64,000 nt of DNA from DASYLJ01 sp964404165 (lineage in GTDB: Bacteria; Desulfobacterota; Binatia; DP-6). The notes under the pieces were generated by a model. It saw nothing but the letters and a program-made list of their open reading frames with translations. It did no database searches and was not told the origin of the DNA. This document shows positions 26,608 through 38,876 of this stretch, piece by piece. Every line of letters begins with the position of its first letter. The stretch's first letter is position 1. The stretch covers positions 22,136 to 86,135 of the forward strand of contig CAYOIZ010000025.1 of NCBI GenBank assembly GCA_964404165.1, written 5' to 3'. Position numbers and translations under genes: made by a program.

Positions 26608-28848
26608 GTGCCGACGTCTCCGCTCCGCGCCGTCTGCCTCCACGGGCACTTCTATCAGCCGCCCCGGGAGGATCCGTGGCTCGGCGCGATCGAGCCGCAG
26701 GTATCCGCGTCGCCCGACCGCGACTGGAACGCACGCGTCACCCGGGAGTGCTACGCGCCGTTCGCCGCCGCCCGGGTGCTCGACGACGCCGGCCGGCTGC
26801 AGGACGTCGTCGACCTGTACGAGTGGACGAGCTTCAACGTCGGGCCGACGCTGCTGGCGTGGATGCAGGAGACGGCGCCCGATCTGCTGGCGTCGCTGCG
26901 CCGGGCGGATGCCGTCTCGCTGGCGCGCACGGGCCGCGGCTCGGCGTGGGCGCAGGTGTACGGCCACGCGATCCTGCCGCTGTGCAACCCGCGCGACGCC
27001 GCCACACAGGTGCGCTGGGGCCGGCGCGAGTTCGAGCACCGCTTCGGTCGGGCGCCCGACGGCATGTGGCTGCCGGAGATGGCGGTCGATCAGAAGTCGC
27101 TCTCCGCGCTCGCCGAGGCCGGGATCACGCTGACGACGCTGGCGCCGCATCAGGCGCGTCGCGTGCGCCCGATCGGTGGCGAGGCGACCGCCTGGCGACA
27201 GGTCACGCCCGAGACGCTGGACACCCGCCGCCTCTACCGCTGCGTGCTGCCCGAAGGACGGAGCATCGACATCGCCTTCCGTGACGCCGGTCTGTCGCAC
27301 GACCTGTCGTTCGGCGACGCGCTCCGCGACGGCGCGAGCCTCGCGGCGCGCCTCGCCGCCGGCGTCACCGGCTACGACGACGCGCTCCTGACGGTCGCCG
27401 TCGACGGCGAGACCTTCGGCCACCATCACCGCTTCGGCGAGATGGCGCTCGCCTTCGCGATCCGCCTGCTGCGCGAGGACGGCGACTTCCTCCTGTGCGG
27501 TCCCGCGGCCTTTCGCGACCGCGTGCCGCCGACGCACGAGGTGGAGATCGCGCCCGAGACGTCGTGGAGCTGTCCGCACGGCATCGAGCGCTGGCGGCAC
27601 GACTGCGGGTGCCGGACGGGCGGGGAGGCGGGCTGGACGCAGGCGTGGCGGAGCCCGCTGCGGCAGGCCATCGACTGGCTGCGCGACGAGCTGGCCGTCG
27701 TCTACGAGACGCGGGCCCACGAGACGTTGCGCGACGCCTGGGGTGCGCGCGATCGCTACGTCGACTGCCTGCTCGATCCCAGTCGGATCCCCGCCTTTCT
27801 GGCCGCGGAGTCGGGCCGTCGGCTGTCGCCCGGCGAGACCGTCCAGGCGCGGCGCTGCCTCGAGATGGCGCGGCACGCGCTCCTGATGCAGACCAGCTGC
27901 GGCTGGTTCTTCGACGACCTGGCGGGCCTCGAGCCGGTGCAGATCATGCGACACGCCGCTCGCGCGATCGAGCTCGCGGGCACGCTCGGCCGCCGACTCG
28001 AGGACGGCTTCGTGTCGCGCCTCGAGCCGGCGCGCAGCAATCGACCGGACGAGGGCACGGGCGCCGACATCTGGCGGCGGCGCGTGCGTGCCGATGCCGC
28101 GACGCCGGCGCGTGTGGCCGCCACCTGCGCGCTGCTCGCGGTGCTGCGACAGGATACGCGGCTCCCGGGCTACGAGGTGACGTTCTCGTCCGAGCCGGCC
28201 GGCGGTGCGCTGGCGGCCGAGGCACGCGTGACCGATCGTGCGACGGGCGCGGTGGCCACCGTCGCCGTCACCGCCGGACGGGCCGGCGAGGCCGAGCCCT
28301 GGTGCGACGTCGGGGAGCAGCGCTTCACCCTGGCGCACCTCTTCGGCGTGCAGCGCGAGCGGCTGCTCGCCGCCGTGAGCCTCGAGGCTGCGCACGGGGC
28401 ACGCGACGGCCGGGCGGCAGCACTGACTCGCGTACGACCGCTCCTCGACCCACTCCTGGCCGCGGACGTCCCGCTGCCGCCGGAGCTGGCGCTGCTGCTC
28501 GGCTGGGACGAGGCCGATACGCTCGCGACCGCGCTCGAAGCGTCGGCGGTGTCCGTCGCCAGCCTGGTGCCGCGGCTCGCGGCGTTGCGTGCGCGCGGCG
28601 TGGCATTTCCGACGGAGTGGCTGGCGGGTCGCCTGGTGCGGGTGCTCGAGGACCGGGTCGGGGCGTTGCCGGGTGGCGCGGCGGACGCGCTGGCGCTCCT
28701 CGATCTGGCGGCCGCGGCCGGCGCCGAGCTGCCCATCCACACGGCGCAGGTCCGCGTGCTGCAGTGGCGGCGCGATGCGCCGCCCGCGTGGCGCGACGAC
28801 GTCACCATCGTCGCGTTGTGCGAGCGGCTGCGGCTCGCGCCGGTCTGA
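26608..28848 (+). CDS. Glycoside hydrolase family 57-type protein with DUF3536 C-terminus
   Basis: About 746 aa from GTG 26608; the frame is open further upstream but homology begins at LRAVCLHGHFYQPPREDPWL. That opening, AILPLCNPRDAATQVRWGRREFE, MWLPEMAVDQKSL and VAVDGETFGHHHRFGEMAL are the GH57 core motifs. The probable nucleophile is E157 in WLPEM and the acid/base D266 in AVDGE. A ring of Cys residues at WSCPHGIERWRHDCGC and DUF3536-like helices fill the C-terminal half. Related proteins are annotated alpha-amylase/alpha-mannosidase; most are thought to act on cytoplasmic alpha-glucans. No glycogen gene is adjacent. Confidence 0.88.
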   Translation: MPTSPLRAVCLHGHFYQPPREDPWLGAIEPQVSASPDRDWNARVTRECYAPFAAARVLDDAGRLQDVVDLYEWTSFNVGPTLLAWMQETAPDLLASLRRADAVSLARTGRGSAWAQVYGHAILPLCNPRDAATQVRWGRREFEHRFGRAPDGMWLPEMAVDQKSLSALAEAGITLTTLAPHQARRVRPIGGEATAWRQVTPETLDTRRLYRCVLPEGRSIDIAFRDAGLSHDLSFGDALRDGASLAARLAAGVTGYDDALLTVAVDGETFGHHHRFGEMALAFAIRLLREDGDFLLCGPAAFRDRVPPTHEVEIAPETSWSCPHGIERWRHDCGCRTGGEAGWTQAWRSPLRQAIDWLRDELAVVYETRAHETLRDAWGARDRYVDCLLDPSRIPAFLAAESGRRLSPGETVQARRCLEMARHALLMQTSCGWFFDDLAGLEPVQIMRHAARAIELAGTLGRRLEDGFVSRLEPARSNRPDEGTGADIWRRRVRADAATPARVAATCALLAVLRQDTRLPGYEVTFSSEPAGGALAAEARVTDRATGAVATVAVTAGRAGEAEPWCDVGEQRFTLAHLFGVQRERLLAAVSLEAAHGARDGRAAALTRVRPLLDPLLAADVPLPPELALLLGWDEADTLATALEASAVSVASLVPRLAALRARGVAFPTEWLAGRLVRVLEDRVGALPGGAADALALLDLAAAAGAELPIHTAQVRVLQWRRDAPPAWRDDVTIVALCERLRLAPV

Positions 28849-28851
28849 CGA

Positions 28852-29355
28852 CTACTGCAGGCCGGCGTCGGCGCTGCGGAGACGGGAGGCCTGCTTGACG
28901 AGCTCCTCGCGCTCGGCGCCGAGGGCCTCCTCCTCCGGCGACAGGTAGCCGGCCGCGTTCGTGCCGAGGCCGCCGGTCTCCGGAGTGCCACCGGCGTGCG
29001 ACGTGCGCGCCTGGGCGAGATCGGTCAACTGCCGGTTGATGCTGCCGAGGCGCTCGTCGATCTGGCGCAGCGCCTTCTCGTTCGCATTGCGCTGGAGCGA
29101 CTCCTCGACGTCTTCCGGGGCATCGGCCTCAGCGGCGACGTCCTGGATGACGTCGGCCCCGAGCGGCTCGCCCTCGTCGCCCCCGGTCGTGAACGACGCC
29201 GTCGGGACGTCGAGGCCGGTCGGCGCCGCGGTTTCCGTCGGCACGTTCGAGTAGTGGCGGGTGCCGCCACGATCGACCCAGCTGTAGACCTCGTCGGCCC
29301 GGGCGGGCAGGGCCATCAGCCCCGCGAGCAGCACCATGGTTCCGATCCGTCGCAT
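28852..29355 (-). CDS. DUF4124 secreted protein
   Basis: 167 aa. ATG 29355 is chosen because GGGAGGTGGAG lies directly before it and it begins the signal peptide MRRIGTMVLLAGLMALPARA. Residues 20-45 are the DUF4124 motif DEVYSWVDRGGTRHYSNVPTE. The rest is low-complexity acidic and helical: EDVEESLQRNANEKALRQID forms a likely coiled coil near residues 80-115. DUF4124 proteins are periplasmic and of unknown role. Converges with the GH57 gene, with only 3 bp between stops. Confidence 0.85.
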   Translation of the reverse strand: MRRIGTMVLLAGLMALPARADEVYSWVDRGGTRHYSNVPTETAAPTGLDVPTASFTTGGDEGEPLGADVIQDVAAEADAPEDVEESLQRNANEKALRQIDERLGSINRQLTDLAQARTSHAGGTPETGGLGTNAAGYLSPEEEALGAEREELVKQASRLRSADAGLQ

Positions 29356-29380
29356 CTCCACCTCCCCGACGGGCCGCATC

Positions 29381-30799
<1,419 letters not shown>

Positions 30800-30806
30800 G
30801 CGAGAC

Positions 30807-32768
<1,962 letters not shown>

Positions 32769-32881
32769 GGCACCCCCTCCGGAACGAGTCGCGTCTAAGG
32801 TAGTGGGCTGCCCCCAGGGCTGCAAGCCGAAAGCGGGCGAGGGCTTTGCTCCCGGCGGGAAACGGCTAGGGTAGCGCCCCC

Positions 32882-35053
32882 ATGACCCGGTTCCAGGCGC
32901 TCGACGAGCACCAGCTGCTGCTGTTCTGGGTGCAGATGCTGGTGCTGGTCCTGGTCGCGCGGGGGCTCGGCGGGGTGGCGCGGCGCTTCGGACAGCCGTC
33001 GGTCATCGGCGAGCTGGCGGCGGGCGTGCTGCTCGGACCATCGGTGCTCGGTGTGCTGGCCCCATCCGCGTGGGGATGGCTCTTTCCGAGCGACCCGGTG
33101 CACGCGGGGCTCATGGCGGGGGTAGGGTGGATCGGCGTCTTCTTCCTGCTGGTGCTGGCCGGCTTCGAGACCGACCTCGGGCTGGTGCGCCGCCTCGGTC
33201 GTGCGGCGGCCTGGGTCTCCACCGGCAGCCTCGTGGTGCCGCTCGCGTTCGGTCTGACCGTCGGCATCGCCATGCCCGACGCGTTCTTGGGTCGCTCGCA
33301 CGATCGGCTCGGGTTCGCGCTCTTCATGGCGACGGCCCTCGCCATCTCGTCGCTGCCGGTGGTGGTGAAGGTACTCACCGAGATGGACCTGGTGCGGCGC
33401 AACTTCGGCCAGCTCACGCTGGCCGCCGGTATGGCGAACGACGTCGTCGGCTGGGTGCTGCTCGGCGTGATCGCGCGGCTCACGCAGTCGGGGGATCTGT
33501 CGCTCGGGCCGTTGCTGGTGTCGCTCGGCGGGCTCGCCGTCCTCGGCGTCGCGTTCTTCACGGTGGGGCAGCGGGCGGTGGACGCGATGCTGCGCGCGGT
33601 GCGCGAGCGGCAGGGCGGCGTCATGGGGGCGCTCACCGTCGTGTTGCTGGTGTCGCTCGCGGGGGCGTCGGCGACGCAGGCGATCGGGCTCGAGGGTGTG
33701 CTGGGCGCGTTCATCGCCGGCATCGTGCTCGGGCGGTCGAAGTTCCAGGACACCGAGGTCTATCGTACCCTCGAAGCGATCACGTTGGCCTTCTTCGCGC
33801 CGCTCTTCTTCGCTCGCGCCGGGCTACGCGTCGACATGGCGCTGCTGGCCGATCCGCTCGTCGTCTGGTGGAGCCTGGTCGTCCTGGCTGCCGCCAGTGT
33901 GTCGAAGATCTTGGGGGCGTACGTCGGCGCGCGTGCCGCGGGGTTGACGCCGCGCGAGGGCATCGCCCTCGGCGCCGGGCTCAACGCGCGCGGCGCGCTC
34001 GAGATCGTGGTCGCCACCGTCGGCCTGAGCCTCGGCGTGCTGACGCAGGCCTCGTACACGATGGTCGTGCTGATGGCGATGGCGACGTCGATGATGGCGC
34101 CGATCATGCTGCGGCTCATCGTGCGTGACTGGCGCGGGTCACCCGAGGAACGCGAGCGGCTCGAGCGCGAGCGCCAGCTCGACCGCAACATCCTGGTGCG
34201 CTCGTCGCGGGTCCTGCTGCCGAGCGCGGGCGGCCTCAACTCGATGCTGGCGGCGCACATCCTCGACCTGACCTGGCCCGAGGACGTCGAGGCGACGGTG
34301 CTCTCGGTCGGTGACGAGGCGGCGCGACGCGAGGTGGACGGTGTGTGCGCCGTGTTCAGACGGCGACCCGTCGAGCACGCGCACGCGACCGGCAGGGTCC
34401 CGCTCGACGCCATCATGGCGCACGCGCAGCTCGGTTACGGGGCCATGGCCGTCGGCGCCACCGATCGTCGCGTCGACGGGCGGCTGATCTCGCCGGTCGT
34501 CGACGGTCTGCTCGCGGCGAGCCCGCTCCCGGTGCTGATCGTGCGGCGCGGTCCGGAGGACGACGGCGCGCCCCGCATGTTCCGTCGCATCCTGGTGCCG
34601 GCGATCGGCACGACGGTGGGGCGTGCCGCGCAGGAGGTGGCCTACGCCCTGGCGCGACGCTCCGATGCCGACGTCGTGCTGGCGCACGTTATCACCGTGC
34701 CGCGGTCCGGTGTGATGGCGTCGATCCTGCCGTGGCGACGCGGCGCCGATGCCGAGAACGGCAGCGCGGAGGAGCGCGCACGCGTCGCGGAGCAGGTCGT
34801 TGCGGAGGCTCGGACGCACGCCGAGGAGATGGGCGTGCGGGCGGTGACGGCGCTGCGGACGGGCGTGTCGGTGGCGGAGGAGATGGAGACGCTGGTGCGC
34901 GAGTCGGAAGCCGACCTGGTGGTGCTCACCGCCAACGTGCGGCAGCTGTCGGGACGCCCGTTCCTCGGGCACGGCGTCGAGCATCTGCTCGAGCGCAGCG
35001 ACACCACGCTGGTGATCGTCGCGACGCCGCCGGGGTGGGGCGGCGGACGCTAG
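32882..35053 (+). CDS. CPA2 cation:proton antiporter with two C-terminal universal stress domains
   Basis: 723 aa. About twelve membrane helices occupy residues 1-415, with the family sequence IGELAAGVLLGPSVLG, FLLVLAGFETDLGLV and GLNARGALEIVVATVGL, typical of the KefB/monovalent cation:proton antiporter-2 family. The C-terminal 300 residues hold two USP-like domains: one from about 430 with LLPSAGGLNSMLAAHILDL, and one from about 565 beginning FRRILVPAIGTTVGRAAQEVAYALA. The fusion suggests ion transport regulated by nucleotide binding. The 3' end overlaps the convergent gene 35050-35298 by 4 bp. Confidence 0.92.
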   Translation: MTRFQALDEHQLLLFWVQMLVLVLVARGLGGVARRFGQPSVIGELAAGVLLGPSVLGVLAPSAWGWLFPSDPVHAGLMAGVGWIGVFFLLVLAGFETDLGLVRRLGRAAAWVSTGSLVVPLAFGLTVGIAMPDAFLGRSHDRLGFALFMATALAISSLPVVVKVLTEMDLVRRNFGQLTLAAGMANDVVGWVLLGVIARLTQSGDLSLGPLLVSLGGLAVLGVAFFTVGQRAVDAMLRAVRERQGGVMGALTVVLLVSLAGASATQAIGLEGVLGAFIAGIVLGRSKFQDTEVYRTLEAITLAFFAPLFFARAGLRVDMALLADPLVVWWSLVVLAAASVSKILGAYVGARAAGLTPREGIALGAGLNARGALEIVVATVGLSLGVLTQASYTMVVLMAMATSMMAPIMLRLIVRDWRGSPEERERLERERQLDRNILVRSSRVLLPSAGGLNSMLAAHILDLTWPEDVEATVLSVGDEAARREVDGVCAVFRRRPVEHAHATGRVPLDAIMAHAQLGYGAMAVGATDRRVDGRLISPVVDGLLAASPLPVLIVRRGPEDDGAPRMFRRILVPAIGTTVGRAAQEVAYALARRSDADVVLAHVITVPRSGVMASILPWRRGADAENGSAEERARVAEQVVAEARTHAEEMGVRAVTALRTGVSVAEEMETLVRESEADLVVLTANVRQLSGRPFLGHGVEHLLERSDTTLVIVATPPGWGGGR

Positions 35054-35298
35054 GCTTCGAGGTCGGCGCCGCGGCGGACGAAGACGACGGTGCGCCACGA
35101 TGGGCCGTGCGCGTCGGAGATTCGTCCGAGCATCGCGTCGGCTTCCTGCGCGAGGGCGTCGACCGAGCGCGTGAGCCGCCGCAGCGGATCGCGCACCTCG
35201 TGGGCTGAGAGAACGGCGAGTCGGTCCGCGACACCGCGCAGAACCGCGACCACCTCGTCACGCTGCTCCAGGATCTGTTTCGCGGCCAACTCGTCCAT
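35050..35298 (-). CDS. Small helical protein of unknown function
   Basis: 82 aa, MDELAAKQILEQRDEVVAVL onward, largely alpha-helical by composition with a likely coiled coil (residues 8-60). The end SWRTVVFVRRGADLEA is strand-like. No domain was recognised. Its stop overlaps the antiporter's stop by 4 bp in convergent orientation. Preceded by a GC-rich SD-like AGAAGAGAAGGGG on its strand, so it is probably a real gene. Confidence 0.6.
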   Translation of the reverse strand: MDELAAKQILEQRDEVVAVLRGVADRLAVLSAHEVRDPLRRLTRSVDALAQEADAMLGRISDAHGPSWRTVVFVRRGADLEA

Positions 35299-35408
35299 GC
35301 GTCAGCCCCTTCTCTTCTCCCCCTGGGAACCGGGGATGGAGTAGGACGGGTGGCGGCTCGCCGTCAAGCGGGTTGCTCGGGGGGCGGTCGAGCCGCTACG
35401 AGGGCCGC

Positions 35409-36182
35409 ATGGAGCGTCGAGCCGTCGTCACGGGAGCGGGGGGAGGTCTCGGCAGCGCGTTCTGTCGCGGTCTCACCGCACGCGGATGGGACGTCGTCGG
35501 CGTCGACGTGCAGGGCACGGCGCGCACGCTCGACGTGACGGATCCCGATGCGTGCCGCGTGCTCGCACGCGACGTGCAGCCGTCGCTGTGGATCAACAAC
35601 GCCGGCGTGCTCGGCGCAGGCAGTGCCGCGGATCAGCCCGACGCCGAGATCGCTCGCGTCGTCAACGTGAACCTGCTCGGCGTGGTGTACGGCAGCCGCG
35701 CCGCGGTGGAGGTGATGCGGCCGCGCGGCGCGGGACAGATACTCAACGTCGGCTCGCTGGCGTCGTGGCTGCCGGTGCCCGGCGAAGCGGTCTACTGCGC
35801 GACGAAGCACGGCGTGCGCGCCTTCAGCCTGGCGCTGGCGGTGGAGCTGCACGGCAGCGGCATCGACATCTCGGTGCTCTGTCCGGACGGCATCGCCACG
35901 CCCATGCTGCGCGACAAACAGGATGACGCCGGGGCGGCCATGTCGTTCACCGGTCCCCGGCTGCTCGCGGCCGACGCCGTCGCGGCGCGCGGCATCGCCA
36001 TGGTCGAGGGGCGCGAGCTGATCGCATCGTTCCCGGCTTTTCGGGGACTTACGGCGAAGCTCGTGGGCCTGTCCCCGCGTATCGGGCAAGCCATCCTGCG
36101 GCGGTTGGAAGTGCAGGGTCGTCGGACCCAGGCGAAGCTCCGCGCGCGAGGCGTGCGGGTCGGCGTCGACGCACCGCGCTGA
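35409..36182 (+). CDS. Short-chain dehydrogenase/reductase
   Basis: 257 aa from ATG 35409 (MERRAVVTGAGGGLGSAFCR). The nucleotide-binding TGAGGGLG, NNAG (INNAGVLGAGS) and catalytic YCATK (VYCATKHGVRAF) are all present, with S at GSLAS, so it should be an active classical SDR. A C-terminal basic tail (RRTQAKLRARGVRVG) is longer than usual. The cofactor preference is not clear: V-D-V-Q after the second strand (VVGVDVQGT) suggests NAD. Substrate unknown; followed by a bactofilin. Confidence 0.92.
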   Translation: MERRAVVTGAGGGLGSAFCRGLTARGWDVVGVDVQGTARTLDVTDPDACRVLARDVQPSLWINNAGVLGAGSAADQPDAEIARVVNVNLLGVVYGSRAAVEVMRPRGAGQILNVGSLASWLPVPGEAVYCATKHGVRAFSLALAVELHGSGIDISVLCPDGIATPMLRDKQDDAGAAMSFTGPRLLAADAVAARGIAMVEGRELIASFPAFRGLTAKLVGLSPRIGQAILRRLEVQGRRTQAKLRARGVRVGVDAPR

Positions 36183-36237
36183 CGAGGTTCTGCTCGCAAC
36201 CCACTGCCGCGCGCGCCATCATTCGCGGAGGAGGTGG

Positions 36238-36627
36238 ATGATGGCGGAGACGACGGTGAGCGCGTTCCTCGACGAGAGCACCACGGTCACGGGCACGGTC
36301 GTGCTGGGTGGCCCGGCGCGGATCGAAGGACGGGTCGAGGGTGAGGTCACGGCCAAGGACACCCTGACCATCGGCAAGAGCGCGGTGGTGAATGCGCGCG
36401 TCACGGGAACCACCGTGACGGTGCACGGCACCGTGAAGGGTGACATCACGGCGACGACGCGGCTCGAGCTGTGCGCGCCCTGTCGGGTGCAGGGCAACAT
36501 CAGCGCGCCGACGCTGGTCATCCACGAGGGGGCGGTGTTCGAGGGTGGCTGCACCATGGCCACCAGCAGCGCGAGCTCCTCGCGCGTCACGCCGATCACT
36601 GCGGCGGTGACGTCGGTCGCGAGCTGA
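36238..36627 (+). CDS. Bactofilin
   Basis: 129 aa with the bactofilin repeat: VTGTVVLGGPARIEGRVEGEV, SAVVNARVTGTTVTVHGTVKGDI, and ELCAPCRVQGNISAPTLVIHEGAVFEGGCTM, which fold into a right-handed beta solenoid. SD CGGAGGAGG precedes ATG 36238. Bactofilins polymerise without nucleotide and position cell-wall or polarity machines near the membrane. It has only short tails at both ends. No cell-wall hydrolase is adjacent. Confidence 0.93.
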   Translation: MMAETTVSAFLDESTTVTGTVVLGGPARIEGRVEGEVTAKDTLTIGKSAVVNARVTGTTVTVHGTVKGDITATTRLELCAPCRVQGNISAPTLVIHEGAVFEGGCTMATSSASSSRVTPITAAVTSVAS

Positions 36628-37402
36628 GCGCGGGCGACAACCACGCCCACAGTCCGTCCTTGATGACGACGAGCGGTGGGCTCGGCAGGCGTTCCGCGCG
36701 TGCCGAGCCCGCCGTGTGCTCGTCGGCAAGCACGCCGACGTACAGCTCGCCGTCGGTGACGTAGCGGTCGCCGCCGCCGTTGCGGCCGTTCAGCGTCGGC
36801 CCGATGCCGGTGACGGCGTAGCGTCGTACCAGCTGGCCGGCGGCGTCAAGCGTGTCGATCAGGCGATCGCGTTCGTCGTCGATGTCGGGGGCGATCCGAT
36901 GCGTCACCTGGCCGGTGCGGTGGCTCAGCTCGACGCCGACGTCGAAGGTCGCGGCGCCGACCCACACGCTGCGGCCGTCCTCCGTCTGCAACGCGGTCTT
37001 CCAGAATCGGACGTGGTTGCGCTGCCGCGCGCTGTGTCCGACGCAGCGCTCGAAGGCGAGGTCCTCTTTGCGTCCCCAGAGCAGCAGGACGCTGACGGGT
37101 GCCGTGGGGTCGGGGCGGTCGAGCACGACGCTCTCGGCGATGCCGAGGCTGGTGCGGACGGTGATCGGACGCGCGGCACTCCAGTCGCCGGCGGCGAGGG
37201 CACGCTCGATCTCGGCCTGGGTGCCGACGAGGGCGACGTTCAGCGGATCCCCCTGGAGTCCGCCGGTGGTGCGCGTGTACTTCGGGAACGCCTCCATGGG
37301 CGGCAGGTGCTCGTAGTGCCGCCAGAACATCGGCAGCACGAGATAGGCGAGCACGAGGTACGTGCCGAGGACGATCCCGAGCGCCCAGACGATGTGGGTC
37401 AT
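36596..37402 (-). CDS. LssY C-terminal domain membrane protein
   Basis: 268 aa starting MTHIVWALGIVLGTYLVLAY, a single N-terminal helix. The remainder matches the LssY-C domain: GDPLNVALVGTQAEIERALAAGDWSAARPI, RKEDLAFERCVGHSARQRNHVRFWK, and WVGAATFDVGVELSHRTGQVTHRI followed by ERDRLIDTL. LssY was named from a Legionella type I secretion locus but its function is unknown. It overlaps DUF4126 by 4 bp (37399-37402) and also converges on the bactofilin end with a 32-bp overlap (36596-36627). Confidence 0.85.
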   Translation of the reverse strand: MTHIVWALGIVLGTYLVLAYLVLPMFWRHYEHLPPMEAFPKYTRTTGGLQGDPLNVALVGTQAEIERALAAGDWSAARPITVRTSLGIAESVVLDRPDPTAPVSVLLLWGRKEDLAFERCVGHSARQRNHVRFWKTALQTEDGRSVWVGAATFDVGVELSHRTGQVTHRIAPDIDDERDRLIDTLDAAGQLVRRYAVTGIGPTLNGRNGGGDRYVTDGELYVGVLADEHTAGSARAERLPSPPLVVIKDGLWAWLSPALSSRPTSPPQ

Positions 37403-37977
37403 GCGGTGCTCGGTTGCCGCCGGCGGATCGCGCGCCAGAGCGCGCGCGCGGCGACGACGATGACGAGGAGCAGCACCACGGTGATGCCGAGTGCGATCAG
37501 GGGATGCGTCAGCGTCACCCAGGCGAGCGTGAAGACGAGCGTGTCCTCGGAGAGGCTCAGCAGCCAGTTGCTGAAGGGCTCGGGGCTGGTGTTCGCGATG
37601 GCGCGGGTCCCGGCCTTCCCGAGGTGTGATCCCGCGGCGATGCTCCAGCCGAGCAGCGCGGCCATGCCCTGCATGCCGGGAGACGCCGGCCCCAGGGCGG
37701 CGACCGCGACGACGGCGCCGCCGATGGGGCGGATGATGGTGTGGACTGCGTCCCAGAGCGAGTCGACCCAGGGCACCTTGTCGGCGACGAACTCGACGGC
37801 GTAGAGCGCGATCGCGACGGCGATGACGGCGTCGTGATCGAAGATCGCCATCTCGGGCGGCAGCGCCACCCAGCCGAAGCGATGCGCGAGGCCGAGGAGG
37901 GCGATCGTGGCGTAGAGGTTGACGCCGGCGGCGAACGACAGGCCGAGCGTGCGGCCGAGGGTTTCGAGGGCGTCCAC
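37399..37977 (-). CDS. DUF4126 membrane protein
   Basis: 192 aa with five or more hydrophobic helices: LSFAAGVNLYATIALLGL, AVIAVAIALYAVEFVADKV, IIRPIGGAVVAVAALG, MAALLGWSIAAGSHLG, TLVFTLAWVTLTH and ALGITVVLLLVIVVAARAL. The combination AAGVNLYATIA near the start and FVADKVPWVDSLWD with GSHLGKAGTRAIANTSPEP is the DUF4126 signature. Role unknown. Operon with LssY-C and with the DUF4410 lipoprotein, 3 bp apart. Confidence 0.88.
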   Translation of the reverse strand: MDALETLGRTLGLSFAAGVNLYATIALLGLAHRFGWVALPPEMAIFDHDAVIAVAIALYAVEFVADKVPWVDSLWDAVHTIIRPIGGAVVAVAALGPASPGMQGMAALLGWSIAAGSHLGKAGTRAIANTSPEPFSNWLLSLSEDTLVFTLAWVTLTHPLIALGITVVLLLVIVVAARALWRAIRRRQPSTA

Positions 37978-37980
37978 GCG

Positions 37981-38526
37981 CTATTCGTCGATCGGTGCTT
38001 CGCGGTAGTGGCCGGTGTCGATCATCGCCGCGACGTCCTCGGCGAGCGCGTCGAGGCACTTTTCGATCAGGTACTGGTCGCCGGCGAAGCCGAGCTCCGG
38101 TCCGCCGGACGCCGATCGTCGCTCGCGGAAGCTGGCGAGGGCGGCGCCGCCGGGACGGGTGACGGTGCCGTCGGCGGAGAGCGTCGCGCGACCGGCCCCG
38201 AATCCGAGCCAGAAGCGTTTGGCGCGGCTGCCGCCGTTGATGCGCAGGAGGCGTCCGCGGACGACCGTGGCGCTGGCGGCGGGGTCGGCGCCGACCTGCG
38301 CGGAACGGCCGCGCTTGCCGAGCTCGGCGGCGATCCGCGCAGCAAAGGTGGCACCGAGCGCGTCGGTGGGGCCGTCGTAGCTCACGACCGACGTCGGCGG
38401 CGCGAACGGGACGATGGTGATGGTGGCGTCGTTCGGGAGGGATGCGTTCGTGACCCCGGAGCGCTGGGACGTCGCGCCGCAGGCGACGAGCGCCAGGGCG
38501 ATCGCGGCGAGGGGGAGGCGACGCAT
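37981..38526 (-). CDS. DUF4410-type lipoprotein
   Basis: 181 aa. The start MRRLPLAAIALALVACGATSQ has lipobox L-V-A-C with Cys16, so it should be lipid-anchored. ATVVRGRLLRINGGSRAKRFWLGFGAGRATLSADGTV is the hallmark of DUF4410, where the G-R..R-x-x-x-G-F-G-A-G run is conserved. The first of three minus-strand genes with DUF4126 and LssY-C. Localised probably to the outer membrane; function unknown. Confidence 0.85.
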   Translation of the reverse strand: MRRLPLAAIALALVACGATSQRSGVTNASLPNDATITIVPFAPPTSVVSYDGPTDALGATFAARIAAELGKRGRSAQVGADPAASATVVRGRLLRINGGSRAKRFWLGFGAGRATLSADGTVTRPGGAALASFRERRSASGGPELGFAGDQYLIEKCLDALAEDVAAMIDTGHYREAPIDE

Positions 38527-38599
38527 GCCGGCCCCATAGCACGAGACGGCCGGTTGTCGATCGACGGGGAGGGCTGCTAGAGGAGGCGCCTCGTGCTGC

Positions 38600-38673
38600 G
38601 CGCCCGTAGCTCAGTTGGATAGAGCGGCTGGCTTCGAACCAGTAGGTCGGGAGTTCGAATCTCTCCGGGCGCA
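38600..38673 (+). tRNA. tRNA-Arg (anticodon UCG)
   Basis: 74 nt folding as a canonical cloverleaf. Acceptor GCGCCCG pairs with CGGGCGC, discriminator A. D-stem GCTC/GAGC; anticodon stem GCTGG/CCAGT (one G-U) with loop CTTCGAA, giving anticodon TCG at 38634-38636; T-stem GGGAG/CTCTC with TTCGAAT. CCA is not encoded. It reads CGA codons and CGG by wobble. No att-like repeat or integrase is seen beside it. Confidence 0.97.
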
Positions 38674-38876
38674 CTCGAATCGCACGACTCAGGAATGGGG
38701 CGCCGGTACGAGCAGGCGACCCGACGTCTGCCACGACACGACGTGACCAGACACCGGCGAGGTGGGACGTGCCGCAACCATGCGCCGCCGTCGCCGACGG
38801 GCCTCGCACGACCGTCACCATCGTCGCCGTGAAATGAATGGTGGACAGGGTTCCGTACCCGTCGTACTACCCCGCG

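Noticed and set aside
38600..38876. tRNA-Arg as an integration site of a genomic island
   Set aside because: No integrase and no duplicated tRNA 3' end was found in the window.
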